Part shown: one piece after another, positions 22,201-33,869 of the stretch | Numbering within the stretch: the first letter of the stretch is position 1 | How the letters are laid out: each line of letters begins with the position of its first letter | NCBI RefSeq assembly: GCF_025602895.1 | Contig: NW_026516324.1 | Span: 62,001-126,000, forward strand | Origin: Polychytrium aggregatum | Taxonomy: Eukaryota > Chytridiomycota > Chytridiomycetes > Polychytriales | Length of the DNA: 64,000 bases | Direction: 5' to 3' | The notes under the pieces: model-generated | Seen by the model: the letters and a program-made list of their open reading frames with translations, nothing else | What the model was told of the DNA's origin: nothing | Databases searched by the model: none | Position numbers and translations under genes: made by a program

Positions 22201-23685
22201 AGGACGAAGTGTGTATGATCCTGGTGTACTCGCTCATGGCCGACTGTTACAGACAGACAACGCATTCGGCCGCCCTGCGCGGCATTGTTATCGACAGAAT
22301 CCGGGCACTCTGCCGTGAACTCGAGAACCAAGACCACCGAGAACATCTGCACTGGCAGCATTCGCCCGCACACCAACAGCAGCAGCAGCAGCATAGACAA
22401 CAGCCGTACCACAATGTGGGTCGCCATACTGTCCACCCAAGCGAAACGCAGGGTCTCCTCTCGCCCGAGCTCGCGGGGCAGTCGTCCGACCCGACCAAGA
22501 CGTGGAGACTGCACCTTCCCAAGATCTCCAGCAAGTGGATGCAGCAACGCAAGCGCGGCGATTCCGACAGGACGCAGTACGTGCGTGCCAGACAACGAGA
22601 CCGCCTCGACTGGATGCTGGTGGCGGCCGTTGCGGGTCTGGCTCTCGACTACATCCTGATGCACAACAACGAGGCAGCCGAACGCTGCGTGCGCGACGAA
22701 ATCATGCGGCGCAAGAGCGAGCACCAGTCGTGGTTCCGTCCGGCGAGCGGGGCCGAGTATCCGGACACCCGCCCGAGCGCTGCCGGACCCGGACGGTTGT
22801 CTCCGCCGATGGGACAGCCCGCATCTCTTTCCTCCGAGGCCTCTGTCCGTGCGCACCGCTCGCTCTCAGGATACGTTGCCTCCATGTCTGGCCACAAGAT
22901 TGCCCTGGACTTTGCCCTCCGAACCCGCCTCCAGTCCGACCGTGTCTGCCACATCAAATCAACCCTGGTCTTTCTCGGCTCGCTGCTTGACGACATCCGG
23001 TCCAATCGCATCCTGGATACAGAGCGGTATCGCGAGGGACTCCAACGTACGCCGTGGACTGTGCTCTATGCATCTGCACATGTTGCTCCGACTCTGTTGC
23101 GACACCAAGCACTATCCGTGTTGGAATCGGATGGCTCCAATCGAGACCGCAGCGAATCCGGCACCGCTCATCGACATGGGCAGCTCCCCATGGATAGCAC
23201 AGCAAATGCCCTGGAAACTCCTGATCCGCTATCGCCCTCATCCGGCGTATCCAGAGGCTTCGGCTGGGACAGTTACTTTGACGAGGCAGTGTTTAGCTTG
23301 CTGGACGACATGCACCAAGATCCCTTGATTGCGGCGTCCTTTGAGATGCGGACGCAGTGCGGCCTGCCGGACTGCCACAAGTGGGAAGATGTGCCTCAGG
23401 AGTTCCAGCGATGCGAACACTGCGCGGTAGTTGCCTACTGCTGCGGCCAAGTAAGTTGTGCTCGCGGATGGTTCGCGGGCCGATGAGTGCGGAGTGGTCT
23501 ATTCGGATCTACTGTCGATACGGATGTGTTGTCGTTTGGCCATCGGACTCTCCTGACAATCGCACTTGCTCGCCGATCACCAGCACGCAGATCTGCACCA
23601 CGAACAGCACTACTACGAATGCTCGCGCTCGCGGACGCACCAGTCGACACCATCATTGTACCACGGCATTGCACGGCCTGCATGA
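19215..23685 (+). CDS. Large MYND-type zinc-finger protein
   Basis: Seven exons: 19215-19341, 19528-19698, 19795-19889, 20164-20677, 20817-20854, 20979-23450, 23584-23685, summing to 3519 nt (1172 aa), all phases consistent. The start has a good context (caccATGTC). The N-terminal third has an acidic patch (SASDDDNDDGT). The middle (aa ~130-320 and 440-800) is predominantly helical and may contain TPR-like repeats (SLEMSLAHWRLCLQHQ, LTAAIENLQKAELML), including a short poly-Gln. The C-terminus (1109-1152) carries CGLPDC...CEHCAVVAYCCGQ followed, after the last intron, by HADLHHEQHYYEC. This fits a MYND zinc finger (paired CxxC, YC, then HxxxC), with the usual CQxxDW segment altered. MYND fingers bind proline-rich peptides. 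No SET domain is seen, so it is not a SMYD methyltransferase. Specific function unknown. Confidence 0.85.
20859..20940. repeat. 27-bp repeat in an intron of the MYND gene
   Basis: Three imperfect copies containing gatgcagttcccac fill most of the intron 20855-20978. Confidence 0.75.
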
Positions 23686-24570
23686 TGCGCTGGCGACGTC
23701 GACTGGCGCGAAAGATACCCCGCAGTCACTGCAAGCCGCCACCGCGATGGCAATGAGGGAGGGTGTGGCTCATGTTATCGTCTGGCGGCTCCCCGCAATG
23801 CGCACTTGAATGATTGTCTCTATCGCTGCTGTCTTGCATCGCCCGAGGGCGCAGTGGGTCGTAGGCGATGCAACCAGTCGATGAAGGTGTGTCTGCGGAC
23901 ATTGATTTGGCGCCGAGCGGCACAACACCAGTGCATCGCCGCGGTCACGAGCCCCCTGGGTGGGCGAGGCCAAGTCGTCGCCATCGCCGTCTTGCTCCTC
24001 TCTCTCGGTCGGACCACGAATCGCAGCGAGCCCAGGTGAGCTGTGGATATGCAGCGCAGAGGACGCCGGTGCACACGCAGACCTGGCTGGGCTGCAGCCG
24101 ATGGGGCATATTCCAGGGCCAGGGCGATGTCGTGTGGATGTTTCTGCCATCGCACTGCATCGGGGACAACTCCCAGACCTCGCCTGCCTCTGGACACCCA
24201 CTTCCTCCGACAGCGGCACTGGGAAGCACCTTGCTGTCGATGCTGTTGGTCGCAGGCGAAGCCAGCACGGCCCCTTGGTCCTTGGATACAGGGCGGCGTC
24301 GTGCCGGCGATGTTGGTGGCGGATTCCAAGACACCATCGCGCCGATATCCTCTGCGGCTCATCCTTGCCTCAACCACGACTGACCCGGTCTGCCCTCACT
24401 GTCTGCTCTCCTCGTCCCTCCTCCGCATTCCTCACTCGCAGTGGCATTCCCTGAACTTTGTCCCCGTCCCTGGCTCCTGTTCCTTTGCGATTCCTTTGTC
24501 GCATTCCGTCTCGCTCGCTTCGTTTTCGCCGCCACTGCCTCGTCCCTGCATCGTTCGTGCTGTCGTCGAC
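23686..24570. other. Intergenic region before the signal-anchor protein
   Basis: No supported gene. The frame of the next gene is open back to 24043, but this part has no homology and odd composition (Arg/Cys/Pro). It turns C/T-rich from ~24380, as in a 5' UTR. Confidence 0.5.
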
Positions 24571-26355
24571 ATGCCTGCTCTCCACCAGCCCGTCCCTGAC
24601 TCCACCTCGGAGCAGACTCCTCTCCTGCGCACCCGGTCCGCCCGCGAGGATGTGGATGATCCCACCCGAGCCAGCAACAGATCCGTGGTTCTGAAACTCG
24701 TGGCGATTCTGTTGCCCGTTGTCCTGGTCGTCTCGCTGTCGCTGGTATACTTTGTCTACATCCCGGTCAAGATGGAAGGTGGATATCGATTGTCCGATAT
24801 GATGGCGGGAGCGCTGGTGGAGCATAGCATTGAGTATGCGAAGAATATCCGGCCCCCATCGACGATGAAGATAGCTCAGTGCTCCGATATTTGGATGGTT
24901 CTCTCGGGGCAATTGCGGATCGGCCTACATTCTCAGCTGCATTCTCAGCTGCATTCTCAGCTGCATTCTCAGCTGCATTCTCACCTGCATTCTCACCCTG
25001 CATCCCGCCTTCTTCCTCTGGCCGGCTATCCCTTCAGAGGCCGCAAACCGACCCAACAGCACTGTCCTCCACGAGCTCTCGATCCTGTCGCTGAATCCAA
25101 ACAAGTCCGTGAGCATCTTTATCAACACCACGGCGCTGTTCCCCGACGACGACCTGCCCTTGGTTCTTGTTTCGATGCAGTCGTCGCGCGAATACTTTAT
25201 GAAGCTCGGCAAGGAGCCCCACAGCGGATGGGCCGACAGTGACGGCTACTCGGCACAGGCTGGTATGAGCGCAATCTGGTGCTGCAAAGAGCCAGTGACG
25301 ACAGCCGAGATGTGCTGCTCCTGGTGACGGAGGGGAGTGCCAAGCATACCCGAGCAAAAGATGGGCTCTGAATCGGTCCCCTCTCGATCGCCACAGGCAA
25401 GTGGAACCAAGACTACACTTTCAACACCACGCTCCTGGCTTCGGTGGTCGTTCCAACGGTCGTAACGCCGCCCGGGGCTCACAATGTCACCGCCGCCTTT
25501 GTCTCGGTGGTCGAGCAGCTCAACCTCGACTATTACGCCGATTTACTGCACAAGCTGATGAAGCATGAGCCGCTCGAGAACTTTACGTTCCGCACGCTCT
25601 CGATCCCCTCGATGGTGATTCCCTGGCTCGGAAGCTGGAAGATCCCTGTCACCCAGGACATTGCCGTCTCGCCTGGTAGGTGCATCTTTTACGCCATCGC
25701 TAATGCGCCTGGCTGTCTGCAGCCCGATGTGATAGCGACATCAACCTTCCGCTTCGAGCACGATTGCTGATCGTTCGCTGATCGTTCGCTGATCGTTCGC
25801 TGGCCTATGCCCGTCAACACGGCCGCTCTCCCGACAGACGAGCCCCTCGATACATCCGTCTTCAACGTCACCACCGACAGCTACTCGTACGGCACCGACC
25901 CAAGCAACCCCCTCAAATACGTCGCAAACGCCAACCTGTCATTCACCAACCCCTATCCGGTGACCCTCAAGGCGCAAAGCCTGAGCTACCATTTCAGCAT
26001 CTACTACGAAGAGGTCGAGATTCTGCGTGGTGCGCTTCCTCCGTCGACACATGTCGACCAGGGCCGCAACCACGGCTTTGGCGTCGAGTTTGAGAGCGTT
26101 GTCTCGGGCACGGGAAAGCTGATGGAGGTCTTTGGACGGTTTGCCGAGGGCGAAGACACCGACTTGGTCGTTGGCAACTTGCATCTTGGCTACCACTATG
26201 GCCGCAAGAAGCTGGGCTGGGTCGAGAAGCTCATCGGCGACCTGCGCTTCGATTTTGTGCTGCCTGGAGCGCAGGACGAGGGCGACGACTTGAAGACGCT
26301 TCCCGTAGCGACGACATGGGCAAAGGTGGTCAGAGCGCTCCTGACAAGATCATAA
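24571..26355 (+). CDS. Signal-anchor membrane protein with large extracytosolic domain
   Basis: Exons 24571-24778, 25038-25262, 25397-25675 and 25838-26355 sum to 1230 nt (409 aa), all junctions phase 1. The N-terminus (~45 aa, TSEQTPLLRTRS) has a dileucine-type EQTPLL motif typical of vacuolar/lysosomal sorting. One hydrophobic helix (VVLKLVAILLPVVLVVSLSL) anchors it. The rest is a beta-rich domain with many Asn-X-Thr/Ser sites (NTT, NVT, NLS), as in DUF3712/LEA2-like fungal proteins such as yeast vacuolar Tag1. It is probably a type II vacuolar membrane protein. The first donor (gtggat) is weak and could be misplaced. The family call is tentative; topology and splice phases are firm. Confidence 0.72.
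24927..25007. repeat. 12-bp minisatellite (ctgcattctcag) in an intron
   Basis: Six to seven copies inside the first intron of the signal-anchor protein gene (24779-25037). Confidence 0.85.
25766..25802. repeat. 11-bp repeat (gatcgttcgct) in an intron
   Basis: Three perfect copies within the third intron of the signal-anchor protein gene. Confidence 0.85.
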
Positions 26356-26668
26356 GCCCCAGGAGGCCCTCTCGATTTGGATCGAGTGTGCTTTGTCAAC
26401 CGGCGCCATGTCATTTCCGGCAGTCTTCATGAAGAGCCTGTGCCACCGTCTTCTCCCGACAGCCTGTCGCCTTGCTTGTACGAACGCAGCAAATCTATGC
26501 CAGTGTCGACACCGAGTTTGGTCACCGCTGGAGGTTTCAGGAGAAGGACCTGTGAGACTGGCCGGCGCCTGGGAATCTGGGAGAAACAAGAGGCAGGCTC
26601 ATGCGGGTGGTGGTGGGATGTGTTGCCGCTGTGGCATTCCTTGGAGCTGTGCAGCTTGCTGCTGGCGG

Positions 26669-26727
26669 ATCTCATTCCGAGTCGATCTCATGCCGAGTCG
26701 ATCCCATTCCGAGTCGATCTCATTCCT
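26669..26727. repeat. Tandem repeat of tcattccgagtcgatc
   Basis: Three to four imperfect 17-bp copies upstream of the coiled-coil gene. Confidence 0.75.
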
Positions 26728-27115
26728 GGTTGAACTTGCTGCTGTGTCGGCCGCCAGCCAATCAGCGGCCGCGGCTGGCTGTGAGTCAACGTGCATGGGC
26801 GAGACGCTTCTCGCTGCGCCGAGGACACAGCCCCCGTCTCGCCCGCGCCGGCCCTTTCCCACGCCCCGCCCAGGCCAGCTCACCACCAGGCCCAATGACT
26901 CACCTCTGGCGGCTCTGACGCACATCTACTCCATCGGCCCTTTCTCGCCAGCTCGGTGCCCTCCCCGATGCATCTGCCTGCACCACTCGCACTTGCATCC
27001 GTCCGCTTGTCTCGGCGCGTCCAAACCCTCGATGATTCACCCGTCCATCCCGCCGATGATTCACCCGTCCTTCTCGCAGGCTGACACAGCGCCGCCCCAG
27101 CTCGCCATGAGTCGT

Positions 27116-27123
27116 CTATAAAG
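27116..27123 (+). promoter_or_regulatory. TATA-like box (ctataaag)
   Basis: A consensus-like TATA box about 410 bases before the coiled-coil ATG at 27529. It would imply a long 5' UTR or a leader intron. Confidence 0.4.
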
Positions 27124-27528
27124 CCGAGCTGACCCCTCGCAGCCCTTCGCACTCGTGCCCCTTCGAATCACTTCTCCCAGTCGCAACACCCCCTTGCGTC
27201 CTGTCCCTCTGGATCGAACACCTTAGGACTTGGATGGTGAGTGCTCTGCACACATGGCAGTCGGGCCGGCACGTATTTCGGCGCTGGTCTTCCGCTCTCG
27301 ATTGCTCGCTCCCAAAGAATCACCCCGATCTGCGTACCTCCTCGCCCATTCCAGTACTGATGTTTCCCTGCCTTCTTCCGGCCCTGATCATTCACTTTGG
27401 CTCACCCATTCACCCGCTCACGCTGTCCGTTCATCTCCGCAGCACCTTTGGACCAACTTGGTTGCTCACACAGCCCTTCAGAACCCCATCTGCATATTGC
27501 ACCACACCAGTCTACTGTCCAGCCCACC

Positions 27529-30180
27529 ATGGTTCATCTGAATGATCTTGTCAACACCTTCAAGAAGCGATCATCTCGCTCTGTGGTACGGCCCCCATAC
27601 ATTCGCATTCACACATTCGCATTCACGCACATTCCAACTCCCGCACCCCCTTGACGACCCATCTGCTCATCGTTTGCTCAACAGAAGCGGATGCCGTCTT
27701 TTGAAAACATACCCCATCCCGCCGAGCCCCAGAATGTCGAGTCGGCCTCCAAGTCGTCCTCGGCCACGCACCCTGATGATAAGCTTGCTCTTGAGCCCGT
27801 GGACGAGGAGATGGACAGCCTCAGGCTCGACTACCAGATCCTCGCCGACGATCTGGTCCAGAAACAAGAAGCCATCGTAAAGCTCGTCCGTGAATCCGAG
27901 GAGCAGGCCTCGGCCAGGGAGACCCTCGAGTCGCAGATTGCCGGCTTGAACTCCGAGCACCAAGCCGACCAGGCCGCCGTTGGCGCCCTCAAGTCTCAGC
28001 TCGAGACCCTCCAGAGCGAATACAACCAGCTCTCTGCGATTTCCAAAGAGTCGGAGCTGAAGCTGCAGCAGTACATCGACGAGAAGCAGCGCGCCGATGC
28101 TGCCTTGCACTTCCGCGAGACCGAGCTCAGCACTCTCAAGCATGAAATCGAAATCCTGGCAACAGACCTCCTCAACCTTCAAGCGTCCGAGGAAAAGGCA
28201 CAGAGCGCACTTGCTGCCGAGCGCACCCATTCTCGGGACGCCGAGCATGTGCTTGCTGCCGAGATCAAGCAGCTGTCGGAACAGGTCCAGACCTTCAAGA
28301 GCGAGGCGCAGCAGCGCATCCAGGCACTGCTGAACGAGACAGAGACCTACCGCCTCCAGATCAAGCAACTTCGCACCGAAATCGACTCGGCCAGAGACCT
28401 ATCCCACAACCTGACGCACAGCCTCGACGAGAGCCGTGCTCAAAGTGCCAAGCACAAGGCGGACCTCGAATCCAAGGCCGCGGAGCTGGTTCAGGTCCGA
28501 CAAGAACTCTTGGCTTCGCAGTCGTCGTCGGCGACCCTGGTGAGCGACGCTCAAGCCTCCCTCGAGTCGCTGCATCAGGACCAACTGATGGCCATCCAGG
28601 CTGAGCTCGACCAGTCGGAGCAGGCCCGCCGCGCTCTTCAGAGTGCAGTTGATGACTCCAAGGCCAAGATCGAGGCTCTTCGGCACGAGCTCGCTGGAGC
28701 CACCGCTCGAGCTGCCAAGGATCGCAACTTGTTCCAGCAGGAGCAGGCGGCGCACGATGCCAAGGTCGGCGCTCTGACCGCTGCGCTGTCCAAGCACGAG
28801 AGTGAAAAATCAGTCCTCAACGAGATGATTGTCGAGCACAAGTCCCTCTGTGAGAAATCCAAAGCCGAGGCATCCGCTCTGCAGCAGAAGGTCTCAAGCC
28901 TGAGTGGCGAATGCGAACAGCACCAGGCCAAGCTGACCGAGCAGGATATCCGAACCAAGGACCTAGTAGCTACCGTCGAGAAGCTTGAAAGTGAGATCTC
29001 TGACAAGAATGCGCTTATCGCTCAGCTGCGAACGGTCGAGGAATCGTATCGATGCCTCGAAACAAAACATGCCGAGATGCGCGACCAACATTCTCGGTGC
29101 CCTGGCCCAAACGAAATCCAGGCTGCCATCGACGAGCAGCGCCGCATTGACGAGGCTGCACATGCAAGCACCATCCAGGAGCTTGAGCGCCAACACAAAC
29201 AAGCCACAGATCGTCTGTCTGCGGCCCACCAGCAGGCAGTCGAGGACAAGGCTGCCTCAGAGATCGAGACACTGGCCGCCATGAAACAGCGCATCGAAGA
29301 ACTCGAGAAGCGGAACACTGTGCTCGAGACTCACGCCGCAACCTTGGAGGACTCGTACAAGGCCAAGGTGTCCTCGCTGGAGGCATCCCAGCGCCAGAAG
29401 CTGAGCGAGCTCGAAGCCTCGATCAAGACCCAGCTCGAACAAGAAAAGTCACAGGCCCTGGCGCAGTCTCGTGAAGAGCTCACCGCCGCACACAAGCAGA
29501 CGGAGGAGCAGCGCTCTCTCGAGCACAGCAGAAAGTGCAGTGACTACGACGCGCAAGTGCAGGCACTCAAAGCTGCTGTCGAGCAGATCCGCAGCGACTC
29601 CGAGAAAGAGTGTGCTGGTCTGAAGGCGCAGACAGACGATCTTCAGAAGCTGCTGGCGGCAGCTATGCTCGAGAAGCAACAGAACACCCAAAATCTGCAC
29701 GAGGAGCAGTCCAAACACGGCCATGCTCTGCGTAGCCTCGAGGCAGAGAAGGCAGAGCTCAACAAGAGAGTCTCAGAGCTTCAGAGCGGCCTTGCCCTGC
29801 TTACGACCAAGCAAAAGCGCGACGAGTCCGAGTACAGTCGCCTCGCCGGTGAGCGGCTCCAGATGATCCTCGAGAAGACCAGCAAGTACCAGGCGGTCTC
29901 GGACCACCAGTCCGAATGCTCCGAGGGAAGCAACGGCGCCAAACCCGCCGACGACGCTGCTGGATCGTATTCGTGGCCCGAGCTCCTGAATATGCTGGAG
30001 CAGAGCCTGCAGAAAGCCGAGGACGAAAACAGCACCCTGTCCGAAGAGAAGAAGAAGCTCGAGGGCAGCCTGTACGATCTGCGCTACCAGCTGGAGCTGT
30101 GGAAGGACACCGCCGCCAGCCTCGAGGTGGTTGTGCAGTCCCTCAAAAGCGACAGCAACAACAGCAAGAATTGGTGGTAG
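27529..30180 (+). CDS. Long coiled-coil protein
   Basis: Exon 27529-27585 (MVHLNDLVNTFKKRSSRSV) joins exon 27685-30180 in phase 0, 850 aa. From ~residue 50 to ~830 the chain is almost continuous Glu/Lys/Gln/Leu/Ala heptads with few prolines, as in golgins, myosin tails, or spindle-pole and SMC-like tethers. There is no ATPase, motor, GRIP or PH motif. The basic amphipathic N-terminus (NTFKKRSSRS) might bind membrane or a partner. A short break (GSNGAKPADDAAGSYSW) at ~750-770 precedes the last helix. The protein ends SNNSKNWW, which is unusual. Cellular role unknown; a golgin-like or cytoskeletal tether is the best guess. Confidence 0.82.
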
Positions 30181-30937
30181 AGCCCAGATCTCCACACCCA
30201 TCCTGAAACCACCCCCCCCCAACCTTCACTTCGCTTCCGCTCTATTTTTTTGGATAGCCATCCTTTGGAACTGGCTGTTGAAACCCTTGCAGCATTATTG
30301 AATATGACAACACCTGATTGTATAACAAAAATCAAGTGTGTGGCGAACTGCGATGGCCAGCGCCCAGGGCAACACGATGTGTGGTCATTGGTCCAAAACC
30401 TGGGTGTCTCGCTACTTCCCTCCAAACAGCAGCAGAATCACAACCACCTGATATTTGATTTCGATAATCTCAGGAGTTCATGCTGACTTTGCCAATCCTA
30501 TCCTGTCGCCGCACTCAATCGCCAACTCGAACATGCCCCGCATATTGACCAACGCCATGATTATCGATATGCTGTTCGACTGTCGCAAGTATCGACTGGA
30601 TGTGCTCATGAAAACTTCTCAGAAATCGATCGCACAAGCCAACTACACATCTCTGATGGGTCCTCCCCTGGCAAGGAATTGCACCTGGTCTTCAAGCAGG
30701 GGAGCTGCGCAAGTCGCTCAGCACTGATTGTATTATGTTCCATTAACATTCCGAACGGCATAGAATTTGGTCATCCGCGATACTGTCTTGCTGCCCACTC
30801 CCGCCGTTACTTATACGGCTGTTGCTGCTTTCCATTCACATCATCGAACTTTAGAGGGGGGAGAGGGGGGGTACATATCAGAGATACGCAGCTCAAGAGG
30901 CTCTTGAAAGTATGGCGTGTCTCGAGCTGGCGTTTGT
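30181..30937. other. Convergent intergenic region, no gene seen
   Basis: It contains the 3' UTR of the coiled-coil gene (plus) and of the M36 protease (minus). It is A+T-richer than its neighbours, with C-tract (30211) and G-tract (30855-30870) runs. Confidence 0.6.
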
Positions 30938-33749
30938 TTAATCGCTGCAGGTTGCCGTCTCAGGCTGACACTGGGTTCCGTCGGCACAGTTGCCAAGGAC
31001 CACCCAAGAACCAGCGCAGATCAAGACGGTGTTGTCTGGGCCGCAGGAATAGGCGCCGGTCGAGCGACAAGCAGCACCCGAGACGGGAGTGCCCGGACTT
31101 GGCACAGGGTGGGAAGCCTCGTCGGTGGTGGTAGGGATGGGGGCATCGGTGGTGGTGGGGATAGGAGCATCGGTGGTGGTGGGGACGGGAGCATCGGTGG
31201 TGGTGGTAGGGACGACAGTAGTAGTCGACTTGGGGGTCGGTGGGACGCTGGAGGACTTTGGACCAGCACAAGCAGGAGGGAGGTCCTTGGCATCGACATA
31301 CGATCCTGCCTTGGCGCTGTAGCCGAGGCCGCGCTTGGCAAAGCCAGTCCAGATCTCACACAGATTGGCGCCGTTGTTGTTCTGCTGGTCGGCCTGGATG
31401 ATGGCGTTGCGGGCACTCACAAAGTCGGGGTTGCAAGGCTGCAGCTTGAGGCCGTCGATGACCAGCTGGAGAGCAATGTTGTTGCCCTTGCCGCTCTTGG
31501 AGTTCTGGATGTCGGGCTCGAAGCCGTACTTTTCGATGAGGTTCCAGGCCACCTCCATCAGCATCTGCGTCCAGATCTCGCCAACGTTGTGGACCTCGGA
31601 CGACTTTGCGACGGTGGCATAGGTCTCGGGGTTGAGGGTCATGTCGGAGGTGTACGGGTAGTGGCGGATGCCCTTGGGGTTGCCGACGGTGTAAGGAGCA
31701 GCGTAGATCGGGGTGTCTCGGTTGTAGGTGGGTTTGAGCTCAAAGATGTTGGCAAAGAAGTCGCTCCAGCCTTCGCCGAGACCGCCGGCGGTGGTGGTGC
31801 TGAGACAGTTGGCCTGGGCCGAGCCACCAGTGAGACGGTTCGAGACGCCGTGGCCAAACTCGTGGGTGATGATCATGTTGTCCATGGTGCCGTCGCGGTT
31901 GGGGGTGGTGGCGGTGAAGATGTACATGCGCATGCGGCCGTTCTGTCCATCGGGGGGAGTGGCAAAGTTGGCTGCAATGTGCGATGTGGTTAGTGTGGTT
32001 GACGTGGTAGGTGTGGTTGATGTGGTTGATGTGGTTGATGTGGTTGATGTGGTTGATGTGGTTGGTGTGGTTGATGGCGGACATGGGGCGACGGCATGGT
32101 GGATAACATCAGTTCCAGCATCGTGTGTGTGCCGCCCGTCGACCCACTGCTCATCCCAGCCCACCGCCCACTGCACCACCTCAATGACTCCTGCAGTCCA
32201 CCACTTGCCCACAGCTTCACTTGTCCCGCCACATGTCAGGCCGACAGACCACGGCCGCCTTGGCTGTGGGCTCGTACCTACCGTTGTTGGTGCCGCTGCC
32301 ATCCTGGGCATTGGCAATCACATAGTCGCCGCCCTGGCCGCCTTTGCCAAAGTTGTTGGTCTGGAAGTTGCCGCTGGCCTCGTTGAAGCCGTATCGGTAA
32401 AAGATATCGTGGGCCATGTTGTTCATGTAGAACAGCTGCGTGATGGCGGCGTTGACGTTGCTCTTGGGGTCCTGGGTGGTGTCGTACTTGAAATTGAAGT
32501 TGTAGTCGCTGCCGACGGTGGGGCGGGTGCCCTGGGCCTCGTCTTGGCCTGCAGGGTTGTCGTTCCAGTTCTCCTGGGCATGGACGTTGTTGCCCTTGGT
32601 GGTGGGATTGGCACCGCTGCCGTCGTCGTGCCAGCCGAGAGGCGAGATGTCCTGGTCGGCGGGGTTGGCGACCGGCGTCTGGGGGGTTTGCGAGATGTCG
32701 CCGTAGTTGAAGGGGATAACGTTGTAGGTAGTGCTGGGCCCGGCCTGGCTAAACTTGTTGACCCAGTTGGCGACGGCAACGACCTCGCCGGTCTGGCTGT
32801 CGACAAAGGCATCGAACCAGTCGTCGCCGCCCTTGGTATAGACGTTGATGTTCCAGACCTGCGAGACACCCGAGGGGCCCTGGTAGTACTGCAGCGAGGC
32901 CGTGATGGGGAGCTGGGCAAAGTCCTGGGCGCCGTCGATGACCGAGGTTGTGTTGTCCTTGACGGTCTCCTTGAGCTTGCTGGCGGTGAACTTGATCTTG
33001 GCCTTGGTCAGGAAGTTGGTCAGGGCCTTCTTGGCCGAGATTTTGGCGGCACGAGGCTCGAGGCCGCGCTTGGTGAGCGAGCTGTCGACCTTGGCAAAGG
33101 TCGAGCCGATCGAGAGCAGGTTGCCGTTGCTGTCGAGGTTGATGTTGGCGACGGCGTTGGCGATGGGCTGCCCGCCGATCAGCTGCTGGACGTGCAGGTG
33201 GTAGATGCCGTTATGGTCATCCTGGAAGCTGAGGCCAGAAGGCACAGGCGAGCGAGCGGGCAGTTGAGAGCGAGTGGGCAATCGAGAGTGAGCGGGCAAT
33301 CGAGAGTGAGAAACGAGTCCGAGGGAGGCAAAGACCCAGCGAACCACACCAGGCCCAGGTGCCAACGAGCATGTCGGATCGAGAGCGACAGGAGCCGATA
33401 TGCACAGGACATGGTGCAAGGCGCCAGCACGGCGGCAGACCCCGGTGCAGACGACATTGCCCGTGGCCCAGCTCCGCACTCTGACCGACGGCAGTACTCA
33501 CGAGGTGGTGATGGCAAACTGGCTCTGGCTGACGCCGAGCTTCTTGGTCAGGATGTCCACGGCCGTGGACTGCAGCGCTCCCAGGTCCAGCGGCTGGTCG
33601 ACCAGGTTGCTGACAACGTCGCTGACCTCGAACGACGGCGAGGGCCAGTACGAGTCTGGGAGACTGCCCAGGGCCTTGGCGGCGGCCGAGCCCAGAAGGC
33701 CAGCCAGGGCAACGCCCTGGAGCAGGTTGCGGCGGCGGATCAACACCAT
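30938..33749 (-). CDS. Secreted fungalysin-type metalloprotease (peptidase family M36)
   Basis: Three exons (minus): 33749-33502, 33228-32282, 31971-30938, sum 2229 nt (742 aa). The N-terminus is MVLIRRRNLLQGVALAGLLGSAAA, a signal peptide with an unusually basic start. A propeptide follows (FTP-like, with NGIYHLHVQQLIGGQPIANA). The catalytic domain has the zinc site HEFGH at 435-439 and the third ligand E465 in GGLGEGWSDFF. It also shows NNANFATPPDGQ and the late motif EVHNVGEIW, all hallmarks of M36. After ~residue 640 comes a Thr/Pro linker of TTTDAP repeats, and then a ~50-residue cysteine domain (ACRSTGAYSC...CAGSW...CADGTQC) resembling a small carbohydrate-binding module (CBM19-like). 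Expected role: extracellular degradation of host or substrate proteins, with binding to chitin or wall glycans via the tail. Confidence 0.93.
31985..32076. repeat. 9-bp minisatellite (tgtggttga) in M36 intron 2
   Basis: About ten imperfect copies in the 310-bp second intron of the protease gene. The end nearest the acceptor gives the pyrimidine/A-rich strand of that intron. Confidence 0.85.
33255..33310. repeat. 18-bp repeat in M36 intron 1
   Basis: Three copies of agcgggcaatcgagagtg with small changes, within the first intron of the protease gene. Confidence 0.8.
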
Positions 33750-33861
33750 GCTGCGGGTCGTGGGAGAGGGAGGGGTTGGTGGATGAGACTGGAAGACGGA
33801 AGGTGCTGAGCGAACTGGGCGCTGGCCGTGGAGGGAGATGGAGGATGCTCGAACATGGGGG

Positions 33862-33869
33862 TATTTATC
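33862..33869 (-). promoter_or_regulatory. TATA-like box (gataaata) of the M36 gene
   Basis: On the minus strand, about 115 bases before the protease ATG at 33749. Spacing is plausible for a fungal core promoter. Confidence 0.5.

Larger units (their letters stand above)
26356..27528. other. Promoter-side region of the coiled-coil gene
   Basis: No supported gene. It contains the tcattccgagtcgatc repeat (26669-26727), a duplicated gatgattcacccgtcc (27030-27070) and a TATA-like box, then C/T-rich sequence up to the next ATG. Confidence 0.5.

Noticed and set aside
24043-24570. N-terminal extension of the signal-anchor protein
   Set aside because: Frame is open but composition is unlike the host's proteins and the following ATG is directly before a sensible sorting motif and anchor.
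31728-33809. 693-codon plus-strand ORF
   Set aside because: It is wholly antisense to the M36 exons and introns; its Val/Asp/Gly-rich product mirrors the codon bias of the true gene.
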